Source: Xanthomarina sp. F2636L
Lineage (GTDB): Bacteria; Bacteroidota; Bacteroidia; Flavobacteriales; Flavobacteriaceae
Assembly: GCF_026410195.1 (NCBI RefSeq)
Contig: NZ_JAPMLM010000073.1
Location: 13,797 to 53,566, forward strand
Length of the DNA stretch: 39,770 nucleotides
Reading direction: 5' to 3'
Within the stretch, counting starts at the first letter, position 1. Every line of letters begins with the position of its first letter. Made by a program: the position numbers and the translations under genes. The notes beneath the pieces are model-generated. The model saw nothing but the letters and a program-made list of their open reading frames with translations. It was not told the DNA's origin and made no database searches. This document shows, piece by piece, positions 24,958 to 34,504 of this stretch.

Positions 24958-24983
24958 TATTTCTTTTTTTAAATTACCTATTT

Positions 24984-25015
24984 AAAACTTTAGTTGGTTT
25001 TTCTAATTGTTCCCA
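24984..25015 (-). repeat. Recurrent motif between exported-protein genes (4 copies)
   Basis: A roughly 32-bp motif is repeated at 25591-25622, 26461-26497 and 26999-27032, each time 40-75 bp upstream of a start codon. On the minus strand its core is GAAAAACCAACTAAA. Read in one frame it gives Glu-Lys-Pro-Thr-(Lys/Glu)-x and then a stop, for example EKPTEF. It may be a coding relic from repeated gene duplication or a shared regulatory element. Confidence 0.45.
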
Positions 25016-25035
25016 ACATATTATAATATTTGCAT

Positions 25036-25566
25036 TTAAATAAATGGTTTCCATTCTATATCTTCGAAAATAATTTTATTATCATCGACTAGAAATATAG
25101 TTTCTAATATTACATAAAAAAAATCATTACTATTTTTAAAAAAGAACTTTAAAATTAAGTTTGGATTAGATATACTTGAAGATGATGTGTTATAATAGTC
25201 AATATAAACTTTACTCAATTTTACTTCTGTTAAACCATTTTTAAAATAATTTTTTACACTAATTATTTTTTTTCCCCAAGCGTGACCAAATCCATTCTTT
25301 ATTTTTAATAACCTTTCATTAGTATAGTTAATTGTGTCAGTTTTCATTATGCCATATGAATAATAAGTTATGGTTTTAGGATATTCATTTGGAAAAATAG
25401 TAGTAAAGATGTCTGAATCATTTTGATTAAATGAAGTTTCAATAGTTTTTGCAATTGAAACGATGGTCTTTTGTAAATCAGATTGAAAAGGAACAGGTTT
25501 TTGGTTGTGTTGAGCAATTATAGTATGACTTATTATCATAATAAAAATACAGATGTAGTTTTTCAT
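25036..25566 (-). CDS. Exported protein, unknown function
   Basis: This 176-aa protein has a signal peptide (MIISHTIIAQ, about 1-18). The mature part opens with a helix (SIAKTIETSFNQNDSDIF) and a beta-rich end (FFYVILETIFLVDDNKI, IEWKPFI), which resembles an NTF2/SnoaL-like shape. It is one of three neighbours (25036, 25656, 26506) of similar layout, possibly paralogues, sharing the motif upstream. Confidence 0.5.
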   Translation of the reverse strand: MKNYICIFIMIISHTIIAQHNQKPVPFQSDLQKTIVSIAKTIETSFNQNDSDIFTTIFPNEYPKTITYYSYGIMKTDTINYTNERLLKIKNGFGHAWGKKIISVKNYFKNGLTEVKLSKVYIDYYNTSSSSISNPNLILKFFFKNSNDFFYVILETIFLVDDNKIIFEDIEWKPFI

Positions 25567-25655
25567 ATTTGGTAATTTAATGTATCGCTTAAAATTTAGT
25601 TAGTTTTTCAACTTATTCCCAGCTTTTTATTAAATGATTGTTTTTCAAGAAAATA

Positions 25656-26432
25656 TTAATCCAATAATCTAATAAGTTTTTGAAAGGAAATTAGATTGTC
25701 ATTTGACATAATTAAATTGTCATTTTCATCTATTATGCAAGTAATTGTAACAGTATCATTGATAGGTAATTTAATGACTCCTTCTTTAATTCTACCAGTC
25801 ATTATTCTTTCTTGTTTACTGTGTTCAAAAACATATTCATCTCCATTTTTTTTAATAAAATAATAATAAATTGGATTAGTGTTTTCCACAAACCATTTAC
25901 CTTCAAAATTTGGATTAGAAGAAATAATTAAATCTTTAAACTCAAAATGTTTTTTAGAAATGTGAAATACAAAAAAACCTTTTTCTGTTTTTAGATATGC
26001 CACTTTTATTTTCCATTTTTTTTCGCCTTCAGAAAATGGAATGTATGTTGTATAAAGCTCTGCTTGTTTGTTTCTCTGTGGGATTAAGTTTTCAATTTCG
26101 TTAAATCTAGGAATATTAATAAATTTAGTGCTTTCCCAGTTAATAGTACCTCGGTCATCTTCATTTCTTATTTTTTTTAAAAGCTCATAAGTTGCGTATG
26201 GTGCCTTTCCTTCATTTCTTAAACTCACAATATCTTCATCAGTCATATCAAAAGCATTCTTGTATAATTTTATATTGTCATCATTAAAAAAGTAAGGTTT
26301 TAATAATTCTAAATTATTAGTTTTTATTGCAATAAAAATATTTTCATTTATTGTTTTTAATTCTTTATTTATGTTTGCGCTAAAAGAAGCAAGAGAAATT
26401 AAGAACATATATAGAGTAATTGTACTTTTCAT
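25656..26432 (-). CDS. Exported protein, unknown function
   Basis: This 258-aa protein has signal peptide 1-19 (SLASFSA). An N-terminal helical part (NENIFIAIKTNNLELLKPYF) resembles its neighbours, followed by a beta-rich C-terminal domain (FEGKWFVENTNPIYYYFIKK). No catalytic motif is seen. It belongs to the minus-strand exported cluster. Confidence 0.5.
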   Translation of the reverse strand: MKSTITLYMFLISLASFSANINKELKTINENIFIAIKTNNLELLKPYFFNDDNIKLYKNAFDMTDEDIVSLRNEGKAPYATYELLKKIRNEDDRGTINWESTKFINIPRFNEIENLIPQRNKQAELYTTYIPFSEGEKKWKIKVAYLKTEKGFFVFHISKKHFEFKDLIISSNPNFEGKWFVENTNPIYYYFIKKNGDEYVFEHSKQERIMTGRIKEGVIKLPINDTVTITCIIDENDNLIMSNDNLISFQKLIRLLD

Positions 26433-26505
26433 AATATTTCATTTTATAATTTTTCACCGTAAACATTCAATTGGTTTTTTGATTTATTTTTAACTTTATG
26501 CTCAA

Positions 26506-26976
26506 TTATAATTCCCAAAATTTTAATTGTTCAGGTAAATATTTGCCATTATGTATTAAACAGTCTTCAATTCTTATTTTATAAATATCATTCCCATTTC
26601 TAACAGTAAGAAATATTTCAGTCGCTTGAAATGGACTTTCCGATTCTGTCTCAATCTTTTCTAATTTTAAATTTTTATCTTTTATTATCTGTGAAATTAG
26701 AACAAAATTTATTTCTAAATTTTTCAAGATTTTATTTAACATTTCTGTTGTAAATGTTAAATTCTTTTGTTTTTGTTTAAGATAAATATCAAAAGGTGCT
26801 TTTGGTAGATTGATTTTTAATCTTTCAAAATCATTATTTTTTAAACATTCGTAAAATTCAATAGCAAATTCATTTGTTGTTTTAACCTTTTCATTTGTTT
26901 TACTTTGGCTATAACAATAAGTTGAATTTATTATCATAAAAAATGTAACCAAAACTAAATTTTTAATTTTTTTCAT
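26506..26976 (-). CDS. Exported protein, unknown function
   Basis: This 156-aa protein has a signal peptide (about 1-22, FFMIINSTYCYS). The mature helix FAIEFYECLKNNDFERLK and later strands echo the proteins at 25036 and 25656, suggesting divergent paralogues. The end LKFWEL is followed by the recurrent motif. Unknown function. Confidence 0.5.
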   Translation of the reverse strand: MKKIKNLVLVTFFMIINSTYCYSQSKTNEKVKTTNEFAIEFYECLKNNDFERLKINLPKAPFDIYLKQKQKNLTFTTEMLNKILKNLEINFVLISQIIKDKNLKLEKIETESESPFQATEIFLTVRNGNDIYKIRIEDCLIHNGKYLPEQLKFWEL

Positions 26977-27068
26977 AATTGTTATTTTCTAACTACTTCA
27001 AAATTCAGTTGGCTTTTCCGTTTGTTTCATCATAAAATTTAATAAAACCTAAATTTAGATTATGCTAT

Positions 27069-28304
27069 TTATTTTATAGATCTATATGCTTCATTTCTAG
27101 TCATTTTATCGCCATTTTTGGTGTAGTAAACAAAAGCCCCCATTCTTGAGTCATAGCCATTATCAATTTGTTTACCTTTAGACCATCTATGGAGTACATA
27201 GACTGGAGTAATTTTATAATCTTGAGAATTATAAGTATTTACATATCTCCACCAAACCTTAAAATCGCCTTCATAAAAACCATTTATACACTCACCTTCA
27301 ATTTTCCACCAAGTTGGTCGTGTAAGATTATTATGGTAACGAACTAAAGTTTCAATTTTTTCTCTTTGAGAAGGACCATCCCAAACTTCAAGTTTTCCGT
27401 GTAATTTTCCATTTTTAAAATTAACACGTTCATGTAAATTATTTTCACCTTCATAATTATTTTTCAAAAAATAACTTTCTGCTTTACCATCAAGATTATT
27501 ATCCTTGTAGAAGGTTTTCTTTTTAAGGCTCCCATCAAAATAGTACCATTTAAATTCTCCTTCTCTAATGTCTGGCTCAATCGATGAGTAAAATCCTTCG
27601 GATTTTAAATTACCATTCTTGTAATAAAACTTTACAGATTCGCTTGGTTTACCATTACTATCAAAAACCACTGTACTATAATCGTTATTAGACTGTTTAA
27701 CAGGTACATCATTTTTCCAATATTTTTTCCAACTACCTTTATTTATTTTGTTGTCATTAGAATAATAGTATTGCTTATGAATTGAACCATCATCATTGTA
27801 CTCAATATAATCTTCATCGAATGATCCGTTTTTTATAGTATATTCTAATTCTTTATTGCCATTTTGGTAATATGATTTATAATTTGAAGTTATTTGATTG
27901 TTATTGTAAGTTGTGGAGGTTTTAGGGTTGCCGTTTTCGTAGTTTTCTAAATACAATCCATTTAAATTATTATTTAAATAGTTTTTTCTATTTAATAAAG
28001 TTCCATCTTTAGAATAATTTTCCACCGTACCATTAAAAAGACCTTCTTTGTATTCCTCTCTTTTTTTTATTTGGCCGTTATTATAATTTTCAATCCATTC
28101 ACCATCTTTCTTTCCGTTTTTATAATACCCAGATATTAATATTTGTTCATTTTGTAATTTTGAAATTACTTTCCCGCTGAAAGGATTATTTTCATTAACT
28201 AAATAGGCTAACTCATTTCTATTTACAATTTGCTGCAAATCAACTTCCTTATCTGAACATGACAGAATAGAAAGTAAAAAAAATAAAATAGGGATTTTTT
28301 TCAT
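27069..28304 (-). CDS. YwqK-like MORN-repeat lipoprotein
   Basis: This 411-aa protein has lipobox LSILSC (Cys17). From about residue 45 it is a run of 20-25-aa MORN-type repeats with the core YYKNGKKDGEW, as in the YwqK family, often annotated as antitoxin-like but generally of unknown role. Repeats include NGQIKKREEYKEGLFNGTVE and YENGNPKTSTTY. It is a surface-exposed repeat protein, probably beta-hairpin stacked. Confidence 0.75.
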   Translation of the reverse strand: MKKIPILFFLLSILSCSDKEVDLQQIVNRNELAYLVNENNPFSGKVISKLQNEQILISGYYKNGKKDGEWIENYNNGQIKKREEYKEGLFNGTVENYSKDGTLLNRKNYLNNNLNGLYLENYENGNPKTSTTYNNNQITSNYKSYYQNGNKELEYTIKNGSFDEDYIEYNDDGSIHKQYYYSNDNKINKGSWKKYWKNDVPVKQSNNDYSTVVFDSNGKPSESVKFYYKNGNLKSEGFYSSIEPDIREGEFKWYYFDGSLKKKTFYKDNNLDGKAESYFLKNNYEGENNLHERVNFKNGKLHGKLEVWDGPSQREKIETLVRYHNNLTRPTWWKIEGECINGFYEGDFKVWWRYVNTYNSQDYKITPVYVLHRWSKGKQIDNGYDSRMGAFVYYTKNGDKMTRNEAYRSIK

Positions 28305-28314
28305 AATATAGTTT

Positions 28315-29868
28315 TTAAATTTTAAGTTTTATGTAATAAGTTACTATTACATTTTTACCATACTGACTTCCTGGAATCATTTTAGGCAATAAATTGATTA
28401 TACGTTTAGCTTCCTCTTCTAAACTTGGATGTGGCGCTCTTGTTTTAGTATTTACAACATTACCAGTTTTATCAATTTTAAATAATATAAAGATATTTTG
28501 ATTTCCAGAAAGTCCCAATTCTGTTTTAATGTCTTTATTAAACTTCTTATTTAAAAAAGCTGTTATGGTGTTGTTCATACAAGTTTTTTTATCGTCGTTA
28601 TTACCATTTTCACAACCTGGAAAAACTGGAACATGCTCAACTACCGCAAACGGTACTTCAACGTTTTCTACAACACGATCAACTTCTTGATTAGGTTCTA
28701 CTGGTACAATTACAGTTTCCTCAACAACCTCAATAACTTCAGGAGCTGCAGGTGGAGGTGGAGGTGGTGTTTCTAAATAAAAGTATTTATTGTCTCTGTG
28801 GTAATACATGATATTAACAGGGTATTTTTTTTGATAAGAATTTCTAATTTCACATTGAATTTTATCAAATTCAGTAACTCCATTTTTACCCGCTATATTT
28901 TTCCATAAGGTTTCATAGGATTTCCTAATCTCTCTATATATATCATAAGTCTTGTAATAATTTTTTATGTCAAGTTTATTTTGAATTAATAAAGTTGCTT
29001 TTAAAGGGTTTGACGATGAAGCATGATGTTTTCGACCTTCGCAATAATCACACTTTTCATCTCCAATTCCACTTCCATTTTCAAGAAAAATTATTATTTT
29101 ATTTGATAATTGATTAATATCTATTAATTCTACTTTACCATTAGCTTGTATAGTTATTTTTTCTCCATTGTCAATTAAAATTCGAAAAATATTTTTTTCT
29201 TTTAAAGTAATATTACTTTCCACTCCGTTTAAAAAAACTTTATCGTTCTTGTCAACTATAACTTCATTTATCGGAGCTTCGCAATTATAACCAAAAAACA
29301 ATTTTTGTTCTTTAAAAATGTGAATACTATCACCTATTCTTTTTGTTTCAATTATTTGAGAATATTTGTTCTTATTTTTTTCATTAACTAAAGAGTTATT
29401 TAAGGTTAACAGTTTTTTTTCATTTATATCATATAATGATTTAAATTCTTCAACCAGATAAGAATTTACATAATAATTTTCTTTATCATTTATTAAACCA
29501 ATAGCAAAAGCAAGTTCTAAATCAGAAAAATTTAACATAGATTCATTTATCCAACCCACATTTCCATTTTTATCTATAACTCTAAATAAAAGTCCAGAAT
29601 TATTATCTGAACGTCTAATATCAAACACAACTAAACCAGAAGGAGAGTTGGAGTTATTATAGGATGTATTGATAAGTTGAAAGTTAGTCGAATTATAATT
29701 TTTATATAAATTATAAGTGCCACTTTTAGGGGACACACCCATTAAACCAAAATCACCTGAAGCTAATATATCATCAAATAAATTCCTCTTTAAATTGTCA
29801 TTACTTGAGTTTTGCGTAAAGCCAAATTGAAAACAAAATAATATAAATAGTAGGGTTAGTAGTTTCAT
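28315..29868 (-). CDS. Exported protein with TonB C-terminal domain
   Basis: This 517-aa protein has a signal peptide (1-18) and a large N-terminal domain (20-365) of unknown fold, with a CDYCEGRKH motif near residue 273 that may bind metal. A proline stretch (about 370) and Val/Glu-rich linker lead to a TonB C-terminal domain (VEVPFAVVEHVPVFPGCE onward). It lacks the usual N-terminal membrane anchor of TonB, so it may not energise receptors. Only 10 bp separate it from the YwqK-like gene downstream (27069-28304), so they are probably co-transcribed. Confidence 0.7.
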   Translation of the reverse strand: MKLLTLLFILFCFQFGFTQNSSNDNLKRNLFDDILASGDFGLMGVSPKSGTYNLYKNYNSTNFQLINTSYNNSNSPSGLVVFDIRRSDNNSGLLFRVIDKNGNVGWINESMLNFSDLELAFAIGLINDKENYYVNSYLVEEFKSLYDINEKKLLTLNNSLVNEKNKNKYSQIIETKRIGDSIHIFKEQKLFFGYNCEAPINEVIVDKNDKVFLNGVESNITLKEKNIFRILIDNGEKITIQANGKVELIDINQLSNKIIIFLENGSGIGDEKCDYCEGRKHHASSSNPLKATLLIQNKLDIKNYYKTYDIYREIRKSYETLWKNIAGKNGVTEFDKIQCEIRNSYQKKYPVNIMYYHRDNKYFYLETPPPPPPAAPEVIEVVEETVIVPVEPNQEVDRVVENVEVPFAVVEHVPVFPGCENGNNDDKKTCMNNTITAFLNKKFNKDIKTELGLSGNQNIFILFKIDKTGNVVNTKTRAPHPSLEEEAKRIINLLPKMIPGSQYGKNVIVTYYIKLKI

Positions 29869-29928
29869 ATAATTGTTTTTTTGATAATTAAAAATATAAA
29901 GTTAAAAACATAAAAATCATATTTAAAA

Positions 29929-30378
29929 TTACTCAACTAAATATGCTTCCAGCATACCTTTTTTTCCAGCTTGATAAATTATATCTCCTTTACGCTCAAA
30001 AACCAAATTATTTTTATTTCCAGTTTTCTTGTCAATTTCCCAGTATTTATTGCCTTCAAAGATAAAAACAGCTGATGATCCACTCTGTCCATTACTGAAA
30101 TCGTATACCTTATTTCCTCTTTTTTCCAAAAACAAACCTTCTTTTTCTCCATTCTTTTTGACTACAAACAATTTAGTTCCTTCAATAATAAAAACTAAGT
30201 TTCCTTTTTCACCGTTCTTTTTTATTTCATAAACTTTTTCAGAAAATATTTTCCCAGCTTCATCTGCAATCTTTTCAATCACTGCCTTTTCATGTGTTCC
30301 TGAAGATGAATTAGGTTTTTCATTCTTACAACTAAAAGCCAATGTGATGATTATCAAAAATAAAATTGATTTTTTCAT
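29929..30378 (-). CDS. Small repeat lipoprotein
   Basis: This 149-aa protein has lipobox LAFSC (Cys17). The mature part has three or four roughly 25-aa beta repeats with the core VFIIEGTKLFVVKKNGEKEG, FIFEGNKYWEIDKKTGNK and similar, which predicts a small stacked beta structure. The function is unknown. Confidence 0.6.
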   Translation of the reverse strand: MKKSILFLIIITLAFSCKNEKPNSSSGTHEKAVIEKIADEAGKIFSEKVYEIKKNGEKGNLVFIIEGTKLFVVKKNGEKEGLFLEKRGNKVYDFSNGQSGSSAVFIFEGNKYWEIDKKTGNKNNLVFERKGDIIYQAGKKGMLEAYLVE

Positions 30379-30428
30379 GTTTATTTAAATTTTATTAAGG
30401 TTTAAGAATGACAATAATCTTTTGGTAT

Positions 30429-31037
30429 TTATTTACGTTCTTGTTCAAGAGGAGATGTATTCCAAATTTTATAATGTTCTGACATATCACCTTCTCCAAA
30501 ATAGAATGTCGTCGACAGGGTGTCATTTTTCATTCTTGGCACATCAATCCCAACATTCATTTTGTACTTTGGAGAATAAAAAGTAATTATAGTATCGCCA
30601 TTTAGCTTGTTGATTGTTACTTTAAAACTCTCGTTTTGATGTCTTAAGGTGAAATCATTCTTGTCCAAATAAAAGAAATAATCATTGTCTTCCCATTTAT
30701 TCTTCCATCGTCCTTTTAATTTATAAGAGAGTGAGTTTTCTAATGGAATATATTTGTTTCCATTTAACAGAATTAGATTTTCATTTTCACTATATGAAAG
30801 TGGGAAAACTTGGTCGTTTACTTGAACACTATACTCTTCATCGTTTTCTTTAACAGAATATGTTTTTCCATTTATAGTGGCAGAATAATTATCATTAAAT
30901 TTTTCTAAAAATATTGCATCTGATTCTGTTTTGGAATTTATCCATAATCCTTCAAATGACTTTCTTCCTTTTGAGCAAGAAGTTATCATGATTAGCATTA
31001 GTGATATTCCTAAAATTTTAAGAAATTGTTTTTTCAT
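30429..31037 (-). CDS. Lipoprotein, unknown function
   Basis: This 202-aa protein is read from ATG 31037, chosen because it gives a clean lipoprotein signal (LMLIMITSC) where an upstream frame start would put a polar leader before it. The mature part is beta-rich (SFEGLWIN, GRWKNKWEDNDYFFYLD) and resembles lipocalin-like lipoproteins of Bacteroidota by shape only. Confidence 0.6.
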   Translation of the reverse strand: MKKQFLKILGISLMLIMITSCSKGRKSFEGLWINSKTESDAIFLEKFNDNYSATINGKTYSVKENDEEYSVQVNDQVFPLSYSENENLILLNGNKYIPLENSLSYKLKGRWKNKWEDNDYFFYLDKNDFTLRHQNESFKVTINKLNGDTIITFYSPKYKMNVGIDVPRMKNDTLSTTFYFGEGDMSEHYKIWNTSPLEQERK

Positions 31038-31532
31038 GTTACTGTAAGTGAATTGTATATGGTTCACAAAGTAATCATTTTTCATTTTTTTTTGAGTATA
31101 TTTTAAAAAAAATATACAATAAATATGCACTTATAGATTGTAATAATTTTATGCTTCTGTGAGCGAGTATTTAATTTATTACTAATTTTTGAGTCAGTCT
31201 ATAGTTTTTTAGACATTAGTCTAAGTAATTTTTTTATTTAGACAATTTCCGATATGATAATATTTAGTAATCATTATGTATCAATAATAGTTTCATTAAA
31301 GTCATTGGTCTGTCCTTTTATTTAAACAATACTTTGTTGGCAGCCGTTAATTCTCAATCCACTCTTTACGAGATAAATCAAACGTAAAAGTTTTTTGAAG
31401 CTTCCTTTTTTTATTATTTTTATAAAATACATGATAGTTAAATGGAATGTATTTAAAGTAAAACTCCTTTCTATCTAACATTCCTTCATTTTTTCCAAAC
31501 TATTTTAAGTTGTAATTATCACAAGTTTTAAT
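31038..31532. other. Gap with a coding relic
   Basis: No intact gene lies in this 495-bp gap. The only coding signal is a frameshifted relic at 31347-31500, listed separately. The rest is AT-rich and without features I can name. Confidence 0.5.
31347..31500 (-). pseudogene. Frameshifted C-terminal gene relic
   Basis: One minus-strand frame reads GMLDRKEFYFKYIPFNYH then VFYKNN. After an A-run the next frame reads KTFTFDLSRKEWIEN followed by TAA at 31347-31349. Joining them needs a one-base shift. It looks like the C-terminal end of a decayed exported-protein gene. The family is unknown. Confidence 0.4.
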
Positions 31533-32153
31533 TTACAAGTATTCCCATAGCTTCATTTTGTTCCAAATTATTTGAGCTCTTTCGGAACCACTATCCATGC
31601 ATTTTTTAATCCAAGTTGCTCCCTTTTTTTTATTTACTTCAACTCCTTTACCTAAGAAATACATTTTGCCAATTTTAATTTGAGCAAATTCCATTCCTTG
31701 TAAAGCGCTTTTCTCATACCAATTTGCTGATTCTACAAAATTAGCTTCAATTCCAATACCATTTTCATAAATATAACCAAGCTGATATTCTGCATACTTA
31801 TTTTTTTGTAAGGCACTTTTCTCGTACCAGTACATTGCTTTTTTTAAATCTTTTGTAACACCAATCCCTTTACTGTAATACAATCCAATTGCATATTGAG
31901 CATCATGCAATCCTTGCTCTGCACTTTTCTCAGTCCAATATGCGCTTTTTTCATAGTTAATATTAACACTATAACCATTATAATATCTTGTTCCAAGTTC
32001 TAATTGAGATTCAGAGTTGCCTTTTTCAGCATTTTTGATAAGTAACCTTAAATCCGATTCATTAATGTTAATTATTGACTCTCTTTCTTGACAGTAAGAT
32101 AAAGAGCATTGAAAAATAAACAAGATTAATATTGTGCATGTTCTTATTATCAT
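31533..32153 (-). CDS. Exported Sel1-repeat protein
   Basis: This 206-aa protein has ATG 32153 and a signal peptide (TILILFIFQCSLSYC). The mature part holds four to five Sel1-like repeats of 36 aa (ESQLELGTRYYNGYSV, AQYAIGLYYSKGIGV, AEYQLGYIYENGIGI, AQIKIGKMYFLGKGV), which form an alpha-helical solenoid for protein binding. The start is chosen so as not to overlap the gene at 32158. That gene's stop is a few bases upstream, so the two are coupled. Confidence 0.75.
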   Translation of the reverse strand: MIIRTCTILILFIFQCSLSYCQERESIININESDLRLLIKNAEKGNSESQLELGTRYYNGYSVNINYEKSAYWTEKSAEQGLHDAQYAIGLYYSKGIGVTKDLKKAMYWYEKSALQKNKYAEYQLGYIYENGIGIEANFVESANWYEKSALQGMEFAQIKIGKMYFLGKGVEVNKKKGATWIKKCMDSGSERAQIIWNKMKLWEYL

Positions 32154-32157
32154 AGGT

Positions 32158-33279
32158 TTATAGGCTACAATTCCCATCAATAATATCTTGTTGAGAAGGG
32201 TTATAAGCATTTAATTCAGTAAGAAAATCTCCAGTAAAAGTATTACATATAGGTTGGATGCCACATAAATTTGTTAATACATCATTACCTGTAACTTTTA
32301 TGGATGTACCTACGGATATCATATTCTGTAAAACATCTAAATTTGTTAACGAGGTATTGTTTTCTATTTTCAAATCACGACCAACCGTTGTAATATTTTG
32401 TAAGCCATCTAAATTTGGGAGAGAGTTATTATCAATTATAAATAAATCAAAGTCCAATTTTGATGAGATGTTTTGTAAGCCATTTATGCTTATTAAAGAC
32501 GTGTTTCCATTAATAAAGAGGTATCCATTAACTGTCGTAACACTGCGTAAGCCATCTAAATTGACCAAAGCTTCATTCAAGCCAATACCTAAAAGTTCAC
32601 CTACATTTTGTATGTTATGAAGGCCTTCCAAATTTGTTAAGACATTATTGTCATGTACCACTAAACTTGTTGAAACAGTTGTTAGATTTTGTAATGCTTC
32701 TATGCTTATTAAAGAATCATTGTTACTTATATAAATTGTATAGCTCACAGATGATAGATTTTGTAGCCCAGAAAAATTTAATAAAGAATCGTTATTTGAT
32801 ATTGTCAACCCATACTCAATCGATGTAAGCATTTGTAATCCATCAAAATTTATTAAAGCATTATTATTGTGGATAGTTAATTCAATTACAGATGTTAGGT
32901 TTTGTAAGCCTTCTAGATTTATTAAAGAATTATTATGAGAAATTTCTAATACATCAACAGATGTTAGATTTTGTAAACCCTCTAAATTTAATAAAGAATT
33001 ATTATAAGTTATTCTGAGATTATATATATAAGTTAGATTTTGCAAACCTCCTAAATCTGTAATATTATCTCCAATAATTGTTAGTGTGCCATTAATTATT
33101 TCATAACAATTATTTATAAAATTGTCTACATCATTTTGAGTATTCAATTCTAAATTTCCATTATAAGTTGTATTAGTACAACCAACATTTTCGATAATAT
33201 CATTATTATCATCAGATGCACAAGAATACATGATTACGCTTAATAAGAAAAGGGATAATATTAATTTTGGGTTTTTCAT
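32158..33279 (-). CDS. Leucine-rich-repeat-like lipoprotein
   Basis: This 373-aa protein has lipobox VIMYSC (Cys20). About 11 repeats of 24 aa follow, with the core NLEGLQNLTSV and an Asn ladder (HNNSLINLEGL), resembling the receptor-L/LRR fold of Bacteroidota surface proteins. It is likely a surface binding or adhesion protein. The DNA repeats are fairly uniform, so copy number could change by recombination. Confidence 0.7.
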   Translation of the reverse strand: MKNPKLILSLFLLSVIMYSCASDDNNDIIENVGCTNTTYNGNLELNTQNDVDNFINNCYEIINGTLTIIGDNITDLGGLQNLTYIYNLRITYNNSLLNLEGLQNLTSVDVLEISHNNSLINLEGLQNLTSVIELTIHNNNALINFDGLQMLTSIEYGLTISNNDSLLNFSGLQNLSSVSYTIYISNNDSLISIEALQNLTTVSTSLVVHDNNVLTNLEGLHNIQNVGELLGIGLNEALVNLDGLRSVTTVNGYLFINGNTSLISINGLQNISSKLDFDLFIIDNNSLPNLDGLQNITTVGRDLKIENNTSLTNLDVLQNMISVGTSIKVTGNDVLTNLCGIQPICNTFTGDFLTELNAYNPSQQDIIDGNCSL

Positions 33280-33323
33280 AAGATTTGGATTTATTGGCTT
33301 ACTAATGTGAATGTAATCAGTTG

Positions 33324-34253
33324 TTAATTATTAAAGAAGAATAAATTTGAACTATGAAACCCAGGCTCTCCATTTATGCTTGATTTATCTGATTCACCAG
33401 TCTGTATATTAATTATTCCTGCTTCATTTCTACCATCGCCTCTATAAATATATTCGAATCGGGAATCTTCTAAATCATATCCTATGGCAGAACCACCAAT
33501 AGAATCAGATAATGTACTAATATGATTCCCTTGAATATCATAAATGCCGTTATTACTAATAAAATAAATATCGGAATTAGAGCTAATAATATTAGAAACG
33601 TTGAAATTACTTGGCAAAGTTATTTGGGTCATTGAGTTTGTTTCTAAATCTATGATTACTCCATTGACTTGGTTAGTTTCTTCATCTAATATGACTAACT
33701 TATTTGGTATATCTAAGTAAAAGAAATCTAAATAACCAAAAATTCCAAAATTAGCAGTTAAATTGATGTTTTCAACAACTTGATTTGAAACTATCTTTCT
33801 ATAATATATATTTTCAAATGATGGATTAGGACTGTCTTCCAATACCAAATAGATATTTTCATTATTGTCAATTACAACTTTTTCTAAATGCTCTTGATCT
33901 GAGATCAAAATAGGTAATTCCTCCGTAGGATAATGGTATTCTTCACTATTTAAGGCTTCCAATACATTAGCCTTGTGGAAAACAATATCATTAGAAGTGT
34001 TACTAAATGAAGAAAAGTAAAAATTGTTAGTTGTTTCATTGAAATAAAAGTCATGAGTAACATGATAGCCATAAGTAAAAAGACGTTTTATAACGGTATT
34101 GGAATTATCTCCAATAATAGCTCCAGAGCCATCTGATTCGAAAATTAGCTTGTATCTCGTATCTAAAACTTCATCACCATTATTTGAATTATCATCACTT
34201 GAGCAACTAAAAGTTAATAAGATTAATGTAAAGATTCCTAATAAATTTTTCAT
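33324..34253 (-). CDS. Lipoprotein, possible beta-propeller
   Basis: This 309-aa protein has lipobox LTFSC (Cys17) with the export signal SSDDNSNN after it, typical of surface lipoproteins. The mature part shows recurring YxF and NLYL-like strands with Asp/Asn turns (NENIYLVLED, NSDIYFISNNGIYDI), which suits a propeller. The function is unknown. It is the last gene before the right end of the island. Confidence 0.6.
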   Translation of the reverse strand: MKNLLGIFTLILLTFSCSSDDNSNNGDEVLDTRYKLIFESDGSGAIIGDNSNTVIKRLFTYGYHVTHDFYFNETTNNFYFSSFSNTSNDIVFHKANVLEALNSEEYHYPTEELPILISDQEHLEKVVIDNNENIYLVLEDSPNPSFENIYYRKIVSNQVVENINLTANFGIFGYLDFFYLDIPNKLVILDEETNQVNGVIIDLETNSMTQITLPSNFNVSNIISSNSDIYFISNNGIYDIQGNHISTLSDSIGGSAIGYDLEDSRFEYIYRGDGRNEAGIINIQTGESDKSSINGEPGFHSSNLFFFNN

Positions 34254-34434
34254 GTAAGTAGGTTTAATTTGAAAGCATTTGTAATATCTTGACTAATATA
34301 ACTGTTTTTATTTTTTCATCTAAAATTATTTTTCAATCATTTTTTTTAAACTCATTTGGATAAATAGCCATAATGTTTATGTTGATTTTTTCAATTTTAA
34401 ATGTATATTTGAATAGAAAATAATTATAAATCAG
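34254..34434. other. AT-rich non-coding flank
   Basis: There is no coding signal. This is the right-end flank of the island before the paired repeats and attR core. Confidence 0.5.
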
Positions 34435-34458
34435 AGTACACGATCAGGTACATGATTT
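34435..34458. repeat. Paired 12-bp repeat near attR (arm site)
   Basis: AGTACACGATCA and GGTACATGATTT lie in tandem 46 bp left of the attR core, matching the pairs at 8068-8091 and 8274-8297. Confidence 0.45.
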
Positions 34459-34504
34459 AGTTAAAATAAGCAGTAAAATAGCGTAAATCGGGGTTTTTCT
34501 CAAA

